From Zygnema cylindricum (Eukaryota > Streptophyta > Zygnematophyceae > Zygnematales > Zygnemataceae): 64,000 bases of DNA. The stretch spans positions 16,531 through 80,530 of the forward strand of contig JBBHKE010002749.1 in NCBI GenBank assembly GCA_037447655.1, written 5' to 3'. Shown here piece by piece: positions 23,006-34,486 of the stretch. Numbering within the stretch: the first letter of the stretch is position 1; every line of letters starts with the position of its first letter. The translations under genes and the position numbers were made by a program. The notes under the pieces are model-generated. The model ran no database searches. It worked only from the letters and a program-made list of their open reading frames with translations, and had not been told where the DNA came from.

Positions 23006-23872
23006 AAACCATGTTTCTAACACAAATTTCAGTTTGCTCTAACAAAAATATTTGTAAAAATCAATGTTTATTGTTCACGGTCACAAAAAAAAGGTAAAAT
23101 AAACTCCAAACCATGTTTGTAACACAAGTTTGTGTTTGCGCTAACAACAATAGTGGTAAGAAACTCTTTATATTGTTAACGCTCACAAAAACAGTTAAAA
23201 AAAAACCTAAATCATGTTTCTAACACAAATTTGAGTTTGTGCTAACAAATATATTTTTAACAAACAACTTTTATCGTTCGTGTTCACAAAAAGAGGAAAA
23301 ATAAACTCTGAACAATGTTTGTAACAAAATTTTTTGTTTGCGCTAACAATAATAGTGGTAACTAACACTTTCTATTGTTGACGCTCACTAAAATAGATAA
23401 AATAAACTCTTAACGATGTTTATAACTCAAATTTGTGTTTGCGATAACAATAGTTTTTTTTAACAAAAAACGTTTAGTATTACGCTCACAAAAAGGTAAA
23501 AAAAAACCCCTAAACTTTGTTTTCAACACAAATTTGTTTTTGCGTTAACTACAAAAAAATTTACCAACAAATTATAATGCTTACCCACACAAAGAGAGTT
23601 TAAAATAATGTTTAACTATGTTTCTAACATAAATTTGAGTTTGCGCTAACATAGATATTTGTAACAAACGACGTTTATTGTTCGCAATCACAAAAGAGGT
23701 AAAATAAACATCAAACAATGTTTGTAACACAAGTTTGTGTTTGCGCTAACAACACTATTGGTAAGAAACTCTTTATATTGTTAACGTTCACAAAAATAAT
23801 TAAAAAAAACCCAATGTTTCTTACACAAATTTGAGTTTGCTATAACAAATGTATTTGTAACAAACAACCTTT
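23006..23872. repeat. Satellite array, middle part (about 8-9 monomers)
   Basis: Same monomers as 19331-21925. The right end breaks inside a monomer at CAAACAACCTTT, immediately before the fam4 LTR. The interrupted monomer resumes at 35687 with CGTTTATTG, so CCTTT and CGTTT are a probable 5-bp target duplication with one change. Confidence 0.88.
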
Positions 23873-24693
23873 TGTTGATTTGAGGTAATATGTGCAACAG
23901 AAGAAGACAAAGAAGCACAAAGAGTTGTCATAATAACCAAATCCCAAAAAGGAAACTCTCACGAAATCCCACAAAATAACCAACTTCACAATGAAGCCCC
24001 AAGCAAACTAGACACACCAAAGATATGCAAATAAGCCACATAAAAACCATAACCCAAAAAATCCACACGCAGATTTTCACAAAGTTTTGCCTAAAGATCA
24101 CAATAATCTTCCGATTCAAAAACCCCCAAAAACTGCTTCGCAGATTTCCATACGAGGAATTCCTTACTCCAAATATATTATAAGTCCTATACATACAAGT
24201 TAGCCTACAGCTGATCTACACTATACCAAAAATACCGTGGTTGACCGGTACACTAACCTTATCGAACAAAACTCCGCCGTCACCCGTACACAATATATAC
24301 ATCAAACCTAGAAAAATCCACCGCTAAAACAAAGTGCTACGCGGTCAGAAGTTCGTTCACTGAAATGACGGCGCATTGAATATTTCACTTCCAAAAATGA
24401 CAGCGGACTTCGTCCGCCGTTAGCCCATTCGTTCATCACCGAAGATGAACCTCCACGTGTAAATCTGGTCCCCGAATGAATCTGTACTTCAGTTGTCCGG
24501 ATCAACCAGCCTTAACTCCCTCACGGACTAACACGTGTCCCTAGAGTGTACCAAACTTGTGATTTCTCGTCTGAGTTACATACCACACTAAATCCTATCT
24601 ACGCAAATTCAATTTTTACACAAAAATTACTATGTCCGAAATCTCCTTTTCACACACGAGATATAGAAAAGACTAAAGGTTTCCAAAACAACA
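23873..24693 (-). repeat. 3' LTR of element G (fam4)
   Basis: 821 bases. The minus strand opens TGTTGTTTTGGAAACC and ends TCAAATCAACA. The gag ATG and first codons lie in its last 60-70 bases (minus ATGACAACTCTTTGTGCTTC). The GGACTTATAATATATTTGG box is at about 24168-24190. It directly abuts satellite on the left. Confidence 0.85.
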
Positions 24694-24739
24694 CTCTCTT
24701 AAACCTTTAGACTCTCTCTGTCACTAAGTCCACATGCCT

Positions 24740-25431
24740 TTCTACAAAACTTCAATTAAGGTGCAAGTAAAGGCTTAGTCATCATATCTGCTACCATTTC
24801 CTCATCCGGGAGATAACTGAGTTCTAAAATTCTCTTCATCACCTTCTCTTTTACAAAATGCAGCTTGATATCAATATGTTTGCTTTTAAAGTGATGACTT
24901 GGGTTAGATGCAATCGCTTTAGCTGCCTAGTTGTCACACCACACTATTTCAAATCTAGATTACATGAAATGAAGTTCTTGAAGGAGAGATTTTACCCAAA
25001 GTAGCTCATTAACAGCTAAGCTTACAACCATATATTCAACCTCCATTGTAGACTGAGCTGTGACTTTCTAAAGTCTCTTACTCGAGCAGCATGTTCCACT
25101 TCCAATATTCAGAATGAATCCGGTGGTGGAGCGGCGGCTTGGCATGTCTATGTAGCTCGCATCGCTCCAAGTCTGAATTTTGACTTCATCTCCACCGAGA
25201 GCAAGTCGTAGATTCAACGTCCCTACAATATACCGAAGAACCCGCTTTGCTGCCTTCCAATTTGATCTCCTCGGATTTTGCAAACTCCAGCTTATGACAC
25301 CAATTGTTGCCGCAATTTCTGGCCGCGTGCAATTCATGAAGTAGATGAGGTTGCCGACAATCTGGTAGTATGGATTGGTAGACATAAAATCTGCCTCCCC
25401 TGATTCTAAGGTGTAAATAAAGATGACTCAT
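24740..25431 (-). pseudogene. Copia RNase H (element G)
   Basis: A frame of 105 codons (25068-25385) has IVGNLIYFMNCTRPEIAA, IQTWSDASYIDMPSRRSTTG and IGSGTCCSSKRL. The remaining blocks (AQSTMEVEYMVVSLAVNELL, KHHFKSKHIDIKLHFVKEK, LPDEEMVADMMTKPLLAP) can be read downstream to about 24750 through stops. It removes the RNA strand during reverse transcription. The protein ends just before the polypurine tract, as usual. Confidence 0.85.
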
Positions 25432-26250
25432 TCTTTGGTCTCCATGCCTTCCACCTTTTTCTTAAATTCCATGGGAGTGGCATTTCCCTTTGCCTCTACC
25501 ATGCCAAACTTCTCGAGCATATTCCCAATCGCTTCCCGTTGCGTTAGATAGATTAATCCCCTATCTTTACCCCTCTCTACTTGAATTCCAAGAATATACT
25601 TTGCCTCCCCTAAATCCTTCATCTCAAATCTGAAATTCAATGTTGCTTTTATTTTATTCATCTCATTTAATGACTTACGTAGTAGCAGCAAATCATCTAC
25701 ATACACCGCAATGTAAATAATCTCATCTTCTCTTTCCATAAAATAGACCGAGTGAACTGAACTAATCCTTACAAAACCGAGACCAGTTAGAAGCTCATCT
25801 AGTTTCAGATTCCATTGACGAGGATCCTGCTTCATACAGTACAAGGATTTCAGCAACTTACAGACCAAATTTTCTTTTCCAGTCTCTACATACATTTCAG
25901 GCTGCTTGATGTAAATCACTTCCTCTAAGTCTCCATGCAAGAAAGTTGTCTTAACATCCATTTGATGTAATTCCATATCCTCAATGGATTGTAAAGATAA
26001 CAATATTCTAACAGTTGGAAACCGGACAATCGGAGAGAAAGTCTCTTCATAGTTAATTCCCTCTTTCTGACTATAATCTTTTGCAACAAGCCGAGCTTTA
26101 TATCATTCAATGGATTTATCCAGATTCAAATTAACTTTAAAGACCCACTTACAGCCGATTGCCTTTCGATCAGGCGGAAGTTCCACAAGCTCCCAAGTTT
26201 GAGCTTCCATTATTGACCGCATTTCGTCGTTTGCTGCGGAGATCCATTGA
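25428..26250 (-). pseudogene. Copia reverse transcriptase (element G)
   Basis: The main frame of 191 codons (25428-26003) covers HQMDVKTTFLHGDLEEVIYIKQ, SLYCMKQDPRQWNLKLDELL, the active site YVDDLLLLRKS and MKDLGEAKYILGIQVERG (each shorter than a full domain). Upstream to 26250 are ANDEMRSIMEAQTWELVELP, GCKWVFKVNLNLDKSIE, an amber codon at about 26103, and NYEETFSPIVRFP. The frame is shared with the integrase and RNase H parts. Confidence 0.87.
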
Positions 26251-26276
26251 TCCTTTTTCAAAGCTGAGAAAGCCTC

Positions 26277-28083
26277 CTATATAGAGATGGGTTCCATCGT
26301 GCCGGAAAAAAATAGAGCATGATCCACTGGTTCACCTCGCAGCCTGCTGCTTTGCCATCCCCCCCTTGGAAAATCTGAGGCTGGAATTATTGGAGCCGTA
26401 CGAGGTTGCCGTGAAGTAGGAGGAGGTGGAGGAGGAGGTGGAGGAGGTCTAGTAGGCTCGACAAGTGGAACATCCGGACTGTCCGGAGTCAGAATATGAG
26501 ATGTTCCGCCACCAAGAGATAAAGAAGAGGTGGTTGAAGAGGTAAAAGGAACACTTTCGAAAATTACATATTCTTGAATTTTGGCATTTTTCTCAAAACC
26601 TGTCATGCCAAAAACATCAATCGATTGACTTTCTTCATTAAACTGAATATTTCTAGCAACATGATGAGTTTTTCTATCTGTATTCTATACTCTATAGCCT
26701 ACGGACTCATTATCAAATCCCATAGAAATTCCGGGAACCGATTTCGAACTAAGCTTAGAAATAGGAAGATTATCCAAAATAAAATATTTACTTCCAAAAC
26801 TCCGAAAGTGACTAACATTGAGCTTTCTTCCGATCCATACTTCATATGGTGTTTTCCCTTTTACAACTCTAGTTTCTATTCTATTCCTAATATATGAAGC
26901 ACAAGAGAAAGCCTCACCCCAAAATTTAAAATCTATCCGTTTATCTAACAACATAGATTTTGCACTTTTCGTTAGAGTCCGATTAAGTCTTTCTGATACT
27001 CCATTTTGCTCCGGAGTATAAGGAACTTTAAATTGCGGAGAAATGCCGTTTTCTTTTAGATAGTCCAAAAATGCATGAGAAATATATTTACCTCCGTTGT
27101 CGGGCAGAGGAGAGAATCGGCTTCCCCTGAAGCTTTTCCGCCCACACCCGAAAGTGCTTGAAGTGAGTAAGCACTTCACTCTTCTCCTTCATAAATTAAA
27201 CTTTTGTGTATCGGGAAAAATCATCGGTAAAAGTGACCAAAAACCGAATGCAACTGAGGGAAGGGACTTTTGACGATCCCCACACATCCGAATGAATAAT
27301 TTGCAACAAATCCATAGCTCGCTTATCCGCGGTATTAGGTAGGGGCAGCTTATGAAGCTTTCCCAAAGCACACCCATCACATACATTAGAGTATTTTTGG
27401 CTTAATTTGACACCATCTATCGTATTTTGTTTTACCATTTTATCAAGCCTCTCATGATGAACATGACCGAGCCTCTTATGCCATAAAACATTTTTCAGAA
27501 GGACATTGGAGTATGCAAAGTCAATTTCACTAGCCAAGTCCATCCTATACAACAAGTTTGGGCCTCTAGTTCCTACCACAGGTACTCTCCCATCTTTACT
27601 TAATACCTTTTTCCCATTCTTTTGCAAAATTTGAAATCCGTTCATTTCAGCCACCGAAGTGGAAAACATTTTTTTTTTAAATGTTGGAATATAGTGAACA
27701 TCATGTAAGGTCTTTTTTACAATCTGATCGTTGATGTCACATGCTAACTCCACGCTTCCTTTTGCTGTAACCTCCACACCGCTGTCATCCGCGTAATAAA
27801 TCCGACGAGTGGGAATTGGAATAAGGGTTTTGAAATAAGCCCGATTGCCGCACATGTGGGAGGAGCACCCGGAGTCCTTAATCCACTCATTCTCTGGAGG
27901 TCCCTCCATGAGATCTTTTGCAAGAGCAAAGAACTCATCGTCATCCGATTGCACGAATCTGACCACATCCTCTTTTTCCTCCTTCGGTTCATCTTGTGGC
28001 GTCTCATCGATTGCAAGGAACGTCGTATTATTAACTGGCAGTTTTGATGCCGGTAATCTTGATGATGAATCCTCTAGCCGCAC
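26277..28083 (-). pseudogene. Copia protease and integrase (element G)
   Basis: The 295-codon frame (27196-28083) holds the protease block WIKDSGCSSHMC at about 27875, where the third active-site residue is Gly as normal and the fourth is Cys rather than Ala. The HHCC finger follows (HKRLGHVHHERL, CDGCALGKLHKLPL), then the first integrase Asp (IIHSDVWGSSKVPS). The next frame (26685-27179) has PDNGGKYISHAFLDYL, PEQNGVSERLNRTL and DFKFWGEAFSCASY. The 26277-26606 frame is the linker, with a run of ten prolines before IPASDFPRGG. A frameshift near 27190 separates the halves. Confidence 0.87.
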
Positions 28084-28900
28084 CTTTTATCCCGCACGAT
28101 AATTTTTTGTTGCACACGCTTTATAAATGTCAAACACAGCCGGAAAACATGACATTGACCAAAGCAATAGACACACCTATTATATTGCCTATAATTCACA
28201 TTAGGGGTGAAATTCCTATTACCGGAAAATCCAGCCAGCCCATATGTGTGAGCATTGTCAGCTACCGCTAAATTTCCACTGTTCAAAGCTTTTTGATTTG
28301 CCTCTTCTTCCAAAATATAAGCTTGTGCTACAGCTATATTCCATCTACTTTTCTCTAACTTCTTTAACTGTACCGTGGCTCCTTTATATTTAGTAGGAAG
28401 CCCTATCATTAGAATCAAAACCTGATGATAAGGGGGAAAACTCCCCCCGGAACATGCATTTTCCAACAATAGGAGTTTCAAGCCATTGCAATATGAGTTC
28501 ATATCACCCCCGGTATACTTATAATCCCAATATTTTCTAGCGGTTACAACCTCATTCTGCTCGGTTGCTAGGACATAAGACTCCTACAAAGCCTTCCCTC
28601 AGATGTCGTAGAGACAGTGATATATGTCATGTGTAAATCTTTGGATAAAATTAATTTAAGAACATGCAATGCATCTTTGTTTTTCTTTCCAAAATCAAGA
28701 TCCGTATCTGAAAGAACACTGGAAACCACGTCATAGAAATTTATTTGCTTAAGGTAAGACTTAGTCAAATCCACCCAATATAAATATTTTTGCCCATTGA
28801 ACACCGTGATCCACGAGGGAGGGCCCGTAACCTGTTGATTTGAAGTAACAGGTGCAATAGAAGAAGACGAAGAAGCATCACGAGTTGTCATAATAACCAA
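28074..28900 (-). pseudogene. Copia gag (element G)
   Basis: The N-terminal frame (28568-28900) contains MTTRDASSSSSIAPVTSNQQ inside the LTR, then VTGPPSW (translated priming site) and ITVFNGQKYLYW. A second frame (28074-28502) has the capsid C-terminus (CSGGSFPPYHQVLILMIGLP, WNIAVAQAYILEEEA) and the zinc knuckle CVYCFGQCHVFRLC. A frameshift lies near 28500-28570. The upstream ATG at 28900 gives MVI before MTT; either could be used. Confidence 0.85.
28821..28832 (-). other. Primer binding site, half-tRNA-iMet type (element G)
   Basis: The minus strand reads GGTTACGGGCCC right after the LTR end ATCAACA. It has one change from the initiator tRNA-Met anticodon-arm complement. It is translated as V-T-G-P within gag. 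Confidence 0.75.
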
Positions 28901-29482
28901 ATCCCAAAGAGGAAACTCTCACAAAATCAAACAAAATAACCAACTTCACAATGAAGCCCCAAGCAAATCAGACACGCCCAAGATCTGCAAATATGCTAGA
29001 ATAAAGACAATAACCCACAAAAACTACATGCAGGTTTTCACAAATTTTGCCAAAATATTACAATGATCTTACAATTCAAAAACCTCCAAAAACTACTTCG
29101 CAGTTTTCTATACAAGGAATTCCTTACTCCAAAAATATTTTAAGTCCTACATATACAAGTTAGCCAACAACTGATCTACACCATACAACAAATTGCGTGG
29201 TTGACCGGTACACTTACCTTATCAAACAAATTTCCGCCGTCACCCATACACAATATACACCTCAAACCTAGAAAAGTCGGTCGTTAAAACAAAGCGCTAC
29301 GTGGTCAGAAGTTCGTTCGCAGAAATGGCGGCGCATTCAATATTTCACTTCCAAAAATGACAGCGGACTTCGTCCGCCGTTAGCCCATTCGTTCATCATC
29401 CAAGATGAACCTCCACGTGTAAATTCGGTCCCCAAATTAATCTCTACTTCAGTTGTCCGGATCAACCAATCTTAACTCCCTC
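28833..29482 (-). repeat. 5' LTR of element G, 3' portion
   Basis: Aligns with 23873 to about 24510 of the 3' LTR and stops at CTTAACTCCCTCA. The first part of the LTR is found at 35562-35686, leaving about 50 bases lost at the break. It carries GGACTTAAAATATTTTTGG at 29134-29155. Confidence 0.82.
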
Positions 29483-29907
29483 AAGTTTCCTCCTGCCAAA
29501 TCATTTTCTGCATATAATACTTGTAAGTCAATACAGTGTTTCTCCATACTACCTCATACATACTTGTGTTCAACTATTTTGGTAACACTACTAAGCCAAT
29601 GATATAAAGACGTCTTTTCATACATACATTCTAAGCACTTCAATAATTCAGCTGCCCTTTTAACACTTAGGTATGACATTACTAAATCCACACTCAAAGA
29701 GTTCTTGATAACCCTTAGACACTCATGATTTTTACTTTTCCATCCATGTGACGTTTCATCCAAGGTACCGTCCACCACATCCATTAGCTCCATCATCTCG
29801 ACGAAGCTCTCGATTGCATCCTTCCAGTAGTGATATTTTGATCCATCAAATATAGGTAGCCATGGGTGTGGGCCCATAACCTGTTGTCCATAGCCTATTT
29901 CAGCCAT
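29483..29907 (-). pseudogene. Copia gag N-terminal fragment (fam5)
   Basis: A 117-codon frame (29554-29907) starts MAEIGYGQ in the LTR, then QVMGPHPWLPIFDGSKYHYW with the translated priming site. The capsid region continues LMDVVDGTLDETSHGWKSKN and VMSYLSVKRAAELLKCLE. It is truncated after about 140 codons at the break in the element G LTR. No zinc knuckle is present. Confidence 0.82.
29870..29881 (-). other. Primer binding site, half-tRNA-iMet type (fam5)
   Basis: Minus-strand GGTTATGGGCCC, an exact match to the complement of the initiator tRNA-Met anticodon arm, directly after the LTR end GGACAACA. Confidence 0.82.
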
Positions 29908-30971
29908 GGATTACCCTCGGAAGCACCACAGACTACCCCTCAAACAGCTGTGTTTTAGATTACTCCACAATAGATAAAATACTCTCAAACTGTTATAATA
30001 GGCAGTATGTTAAAGACACTATAAGCTCCCAAAGTAATAGCTAAATCCACGAAGGAATCTAGAAGATATAAGCTCCAGCGTTTCACAAAAACACCTGACA
30101 GCTTCACAAACTAACCACTTAGACCTCACATAGAATATTATAGAGATTACAGAATAGAATGAAGCTGCACACACATATATATTATATATCATAGAATAAC
30201 TTCACAAAGTTTCACATGAAAGCACCAAACAGGGTGATCACACCATCAGGTCAAAGATGCAGAAAACAGTCTGCCATTGCTTTTATTAAACTTGACTGTG
30301 ATACTCAAAATATTCTAAGTCCTACAAGTTATACTCAGAGAATTCACTACTGAATGTACGGAGGCCTACCATCCGCACAGTATCTACTATCTACCTAAAC
30401 TATTGTAAGTATACCCGAATAGATCGAGGTATGTCAGATCGAACAAATCTACACTAATAATAAAACACCAAAGAGACAAACCTATGTTGTACATAATATT
30501 TACAACGACATCTCCACAATCTTCGTACGTCAAAAACCAAGCTACCACTAAGTAAATATCATTACTCACAATCTATACTAGTCATATTATCCGCAGCTGC
30601 GTCAGCTGCTTTGTCCGTGCAGATCGTATCAAGGCAACTGCAGTTGCGTTGACTTGTTTGCGTCGCAGCTACTGCGTACCAGCGACGAATATTCATCCAA
30701 AATAACTGCAGTTGCGTTGTCCTGTTTGCGTCGCAACTGCGCCGTACCGGCGGTGCCTGTTAGAACATTTCGTTTACTCCACATCGGATCGCTTCGCGAT
30801 TCGCCGTCCATTTGTCAGTGCTTGTGCCCGCCACTCAGTGAGTCTTTTACATCACTTAAATTATATCCGTTCGTTCGCTCCCCCAATCCATGAATCCATT
30901 CGAACCTCCACATTAAATTCCATAGCACACGAATTGTCGCGTACGCACGAAACAAACTTTTCAAAACAACA
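29882..30971 (-). repeat. fam5 LTR, copy 1
   Basis: The minus strand opens TGTTGTTTTGAAAAG at 30971 and ends CTATGGACAACA at 29882, 1090 bases. It is nearly identical to 34487-35551, with a constant offset of 4580 over most of its length. The GGACTTAGAATATTTTGAG box is near 30325. A GC-rich zone with GCAGTTGCGTTG words is at 30595-30760. The sequence before its start is pyrimidine-rich on the minus strand, so this looks like a 5' LTR. Confidence 0.85.
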
Positions 30972-32150
30972 AGGGGTAGCAGAGGGGTGTCACATGTATG
31001 ATTCATCATACAATTTACCATATTTCTTACCATACTACTTAAATTACGATTCACCGTACAGTATTTGTACCAATACCCCCCTCTTACTAAACATATCGCT
31101 ATAATATTTGTATGTTCGGAGCAATATGTTGAGCCCTTTGACCCTTTGATATTCAATGCATCGAATGTCCATTTTATTGTGAAAATTATCTACTCGATAC
31201 ACAACAACAATGTTCGTGGCTTTCTCCGAAGAATATACGTACAACAATTTGATCATCTATGAAGCAACGAAATCTAATATAAAATGGCGCTAAATCTCGA
31301 TATGTTTTTTCCTCTTGTGGAAGACCGAGTTTTGACCAACGTCCTCAACTCATACTAGCAGTATAAATTTCAAGCAAATAAAAGAAACTCCCGATTCACA
31401 AAGCATCTCCTTAGTCTAAAAAGACGCTTTAAATACAAGTAAATCAACGCCCATTACACGGGCATCGACCTTGTCTTGTTTTATCATGGCCTTTTTATCA
31501 TGTCTATTTCACGCGTATGAACTGCGTCCTGTTTATCACAACGTCTTAGTACTATTGTACTATTAAATACGTCCGTACATATATTTTTAGAGGTGACCCA
31601 AATCAACACAACGATTGACAAAATTAATACACGACACGAAATCCAACTTGTTGAAATGGACAACTGAATTTTGGAATACTAACATCCTATAATCGGACCG
31701 TCACGAACGAATGATTGATGGCTGAAGACTCTTTAGTGCACGTGGCGATTTTATCTTAATTCATTGATAGGGTCTAGCAGCTAAGACCTAACGGTCAAGA
31801 TCGATTTTCGAAGGAGTACTTTGAAATTTACCTGTTTGGTGACACTAACATAGAGACAAAGATACCAGTTTGCCGACGTAGGAATAATAATAAGACTACC
31901 CGTTTGCTGATGTTGGTCGTGGGACAAAGTTACCTGTTTGGAACGTTAGCCGAGAGACATGTCGATTACAAATGCAGGCGAACAGAAAGGCGGCCAATTA
32001 AAAGATTTTTCAAATGGACGACCAAAGGTCTATAATTTGTATAAAGATATCACACAACCATGTATATTAAAATTCGTTGAATTGAGTGTAAATGTGTCGT
32101 TTGAAAACGAAAACTATATAAAATTGTCGCGCCACCAAAAATTGTAAAAG
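30972..32150. other. Unassigned 1.2-kb stretch
   Basis: AT-rich sequence with no recognisable coding block, tandem repeat or LTR match elsewhere in the window. A purine run on the minus strand (AAGAGGGGGGTATTGG, near 31070-31085) could be an old polypurine tract next to an LTR start. The short open frames here have no similarity I can recognise. Confidence 0.4.
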
Positions 32151-32636
32151 AGGTAACAATACACAACATCACGTCGCAATGCACAGCGGAAACGCCAAGG
32201 ATCTTCCCGTAGCAACAGTAGGAGCACACAGTACTAACAGACAAGTTTGCGCTTTATTGCTGGAAAGAGAGTACAAGGTTGCGCTCGCTGTATAGGTCTA
32301 CTTGAGGTCCCCCATTCACTAGGTCTACTGGACTATTAAAACTAACTGCTATTCAACCTAGTACTATACAGCTGTACACGTGGACCTTCACGGTCAACCG
32401 AGATCTATCCAAACCTTTCTTCTAGAACTATACAGCTCAATCTACATTCTGCGGCGTTGCTATGCTGCGCTGCTGCGCTACTAAGTTGCTACGCCGCTAA
32501 GTTGCTATGTTGTTATGCTGCGTTGGTCTGGAATCGCACTTGCGCTGCTCTGGAATCGCAACTACGCTGCTCTGAAATCGCAACTATAACAGCCTAGCCC
32601 TAGCCATTAAGTACCCAATTGTGTAACCCTGTTACA
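32151..32636 (-). repeat. Probable Ty3/Gypsy 3' LTR
   Basis: The minus strand opens TGTAACAGGG at 32636 after a purine tract (GTGGGAGGAAC), the usual start of Gypsy LTRs. The far end is placed near TATTGTTAC at 32151, a possible match to the TGTAACA start. An AATAAAG signal lies near 32255. Three copies of a unit containing CTGGAATCGCA (32525-32585) and many GCTGCG words sit near the start. The end point is uncertain. Confidence 0.5.
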
Positions 32637-32946
32637 GTTCCTCCCACTAAGGATTCAGCGTCCTGCTGAACTATAATTGACTCAGGAAAACTGCAACTGC
32701 CAGAGTATGTCATATGTTTCCTCGCGATACTCTTCCAACTCCTGGCGAAGGGCGTCGAGTTGATTTTGAAGCTGTTCACATCAGGTCTCCAGTAACGCGA
32801 TGTTATGATCTGCAGCTGCGAACCGTCTCCGAGTGATTCGCTCCCGAACCTGATCTTGCCCTTCCTCAACCTCGCGTACTTCGGGTCGCGGCGAAACGTC
32901 CGCCGGTGCAGACTCCTCGCGTGCAGGAATTCAGGGTTCTGCGGGT

Positions 32947-33453
32947 TCAGCCACTGGGGTATTGTGCCTCCGCCTTCTTTTTTGCGCTTTCAGACGATTG
33001 CTCGTCCGCGGTACTCTCTTTATTTGGGTCCGTCATCACCTCTAGATCTGAGGCGCGCTCCTCAATTGGCGGAGGCGTTGGTTCTCGTTCTGGTTCCTCC
33101 GCCTCCGATAGCTCATGATCCTCCTTATATCCCTGATCCCCTTCCCGGGTTGGGGTGTATTCGGGGTCCTGTGAGTTTTCGGACCCCTCCCTTCCACTTG
33201 TCTCTGCCGGTAAAACCTCGCTACTAGCAATTTCCTCAGGTTCGGCTCCACTTCCACTTCTCTTCGCTTGCTTGCTTCCACCATGGCCTCCGCCGCCCTT
33301 AACAATCTCTCGGGACGGTTCGCATCTCCTTGTCCCACTCGTACAAGTCTCCTCCTCTTCGGTGGTGGAGAGGACGACAACGCCATATACACTGTTGAAC
33401 AAGACAATTTCGGTAATTCCTGAAGCGAAGGTAAACTGACTGTGCCGAGACAA
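32947..33453 (-). CDS. Acidic, low-complexity ORF downstream of a Gypsy chromodomain
   Basis: 168 codons without interruption on the minus strand, between the chromodomain and the putative 3' LTR. The product is rich in Glu, Ser, Pro and Gly (EEEETCTSGTRR, AEEPEREPTPPPIEERASD) and probably disordered. I recognise no domain. It may be a short extra ORF after pol, the start of another gag, or non-coding GC-rich DNA with chance openness. Its survival beside a pol gene with nonsense codons is mildly notable. Confidence 0.4.
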   Translation of the reverse strand: MSRHSQFTFASGITEIVLFNSVYGVVVLSTTEEEETCTSGTRRCEPSREIVKGGGGHGGSKQAKRSGSGAEPEEIASSEVLPAETSGREGSENSQDPEYTPTREGDQGYKEDHELSEAEEPEREPTPPPIEERASDLEVMTDPNKESTADEQSSESAKKKAEAQYPSG

Positions 33454-33859
33454 GCAATTTCCAAGCTGCCGAGACTGGGTTGGTCGCGAGGACAGATGGC
33501 GGCTTTATTCACGGGGGTTGTGGGTTTCACTCTTGGACTTTGCGAAGCGTCGCAGCATGCGAGGGTATCGCAGCGTCCATCATTTATAAAACTGCGTTGC
33601 TGCGGCGAAACCGAGGGTTCGTGGTTACCCACATAGTGAAACACAATTGCGCCGTTGCGCATTCCTGTCAGCGCAGTGGTGGTGCTGCGATCCTTTGACG
33701 GCTTCGTGACCATGTTGCGCTGCGGTGGCTGCACTGTTACAACGCTGCGGTGGGATAACATCGCCGCTGCGTTCCTCTGCCGCGTCCCCAAGATAATTGC
33801 GATGGTTGCGACACTGCGATTCGCTCTTTTTTTGCGGCCGCTGCGATTTCCCCTCCGGT

Positions 33860-34486
33860 AAAGCTGAGTGTCCTCATTCCGCCAAAACCGGCGCAGCAAC
33901 TTCGGAGAATGCAGATCCCCCTCGTCCACCTAAGAGTCGTCCTCAGCACCGTAGCCCTTCCAACGCACCAAATATTGGGTGGAGTTGGAATTCCGAGCGT
34001 GGCGTGATTGAATGATCGCTTCTACTTCATACTCGTCCGAGGTTCCCCGAACAGGTGGTAAAGGAGTATGTCGTCGTCGACCAAGAAACACCAAATCAGG
34101 ATCGCGGAATGGCTTAAGAAGGGAAACATGAAAGTCATTGTGGATATGCAAGTCCGTCGGAATATCGAACTTGTAAGCCACGACGCCCACACGGGAAAGA
34201 ATTGTGAACGGGCGCGTGAACTTCGGTGTCAACTTCTTAGTGAGGGCACCCGGCAAAGAGAGGTTTGCCATATCAAGGCGAACTTTGTCCCCCACGTTAA
34301 AGACGGTGTCCTTCCGATGAGCATCACCCTGCGACTTTTGTCAATCCTTTGCCATTTGGAGCGCCTTGGTCGCATTTTCTAGATTATTTTGCAGCGTTTT
34401 GGCAAAGTCCAGAGCTGCCGGGGTTTGGCAGTCCGCTACCAATAAGTTTTGGGGAAGAGTGGGTTGTCGTCCATTGAGGGATTACC
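33860..34486 (-). pseudogene. Ty3/Gypsy integrase C-terminus with chromodomain
   Basis: End of a chromovirus-type Pol. From 34486 down: ALDFAKTLQNNLENATKALQMA (read in two parts around a stop), then [37 protein letters not shown] (GPY/F-like module) and [12 protein letters not shown]. The chromodomain follows: [31 protein letters not shown] at 33930 stands where Trp is expected (VDEGDLHSPKLLRRF continues in frame). Chromodomains steer integration to heterochromatin in chromoviruses. The reverse transcriptase and integrase core are absent. Confidence 0.85.

Noticed and set aside
26400-26470. Proline-run sequence as a separate proline-rich gene
   Set aside because: It is the low-complexity linker between integrase and reverse transcriptase of element G, in frame with both.
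33042-33929. A 295-codon open frame on the minus strand
   Set aside because: Only its first 15 or so codons continue the chromodomain; the rest is Arg-rich text in a different phase from the acidic ORF, and looks like chance openness in GC-rich DNA.
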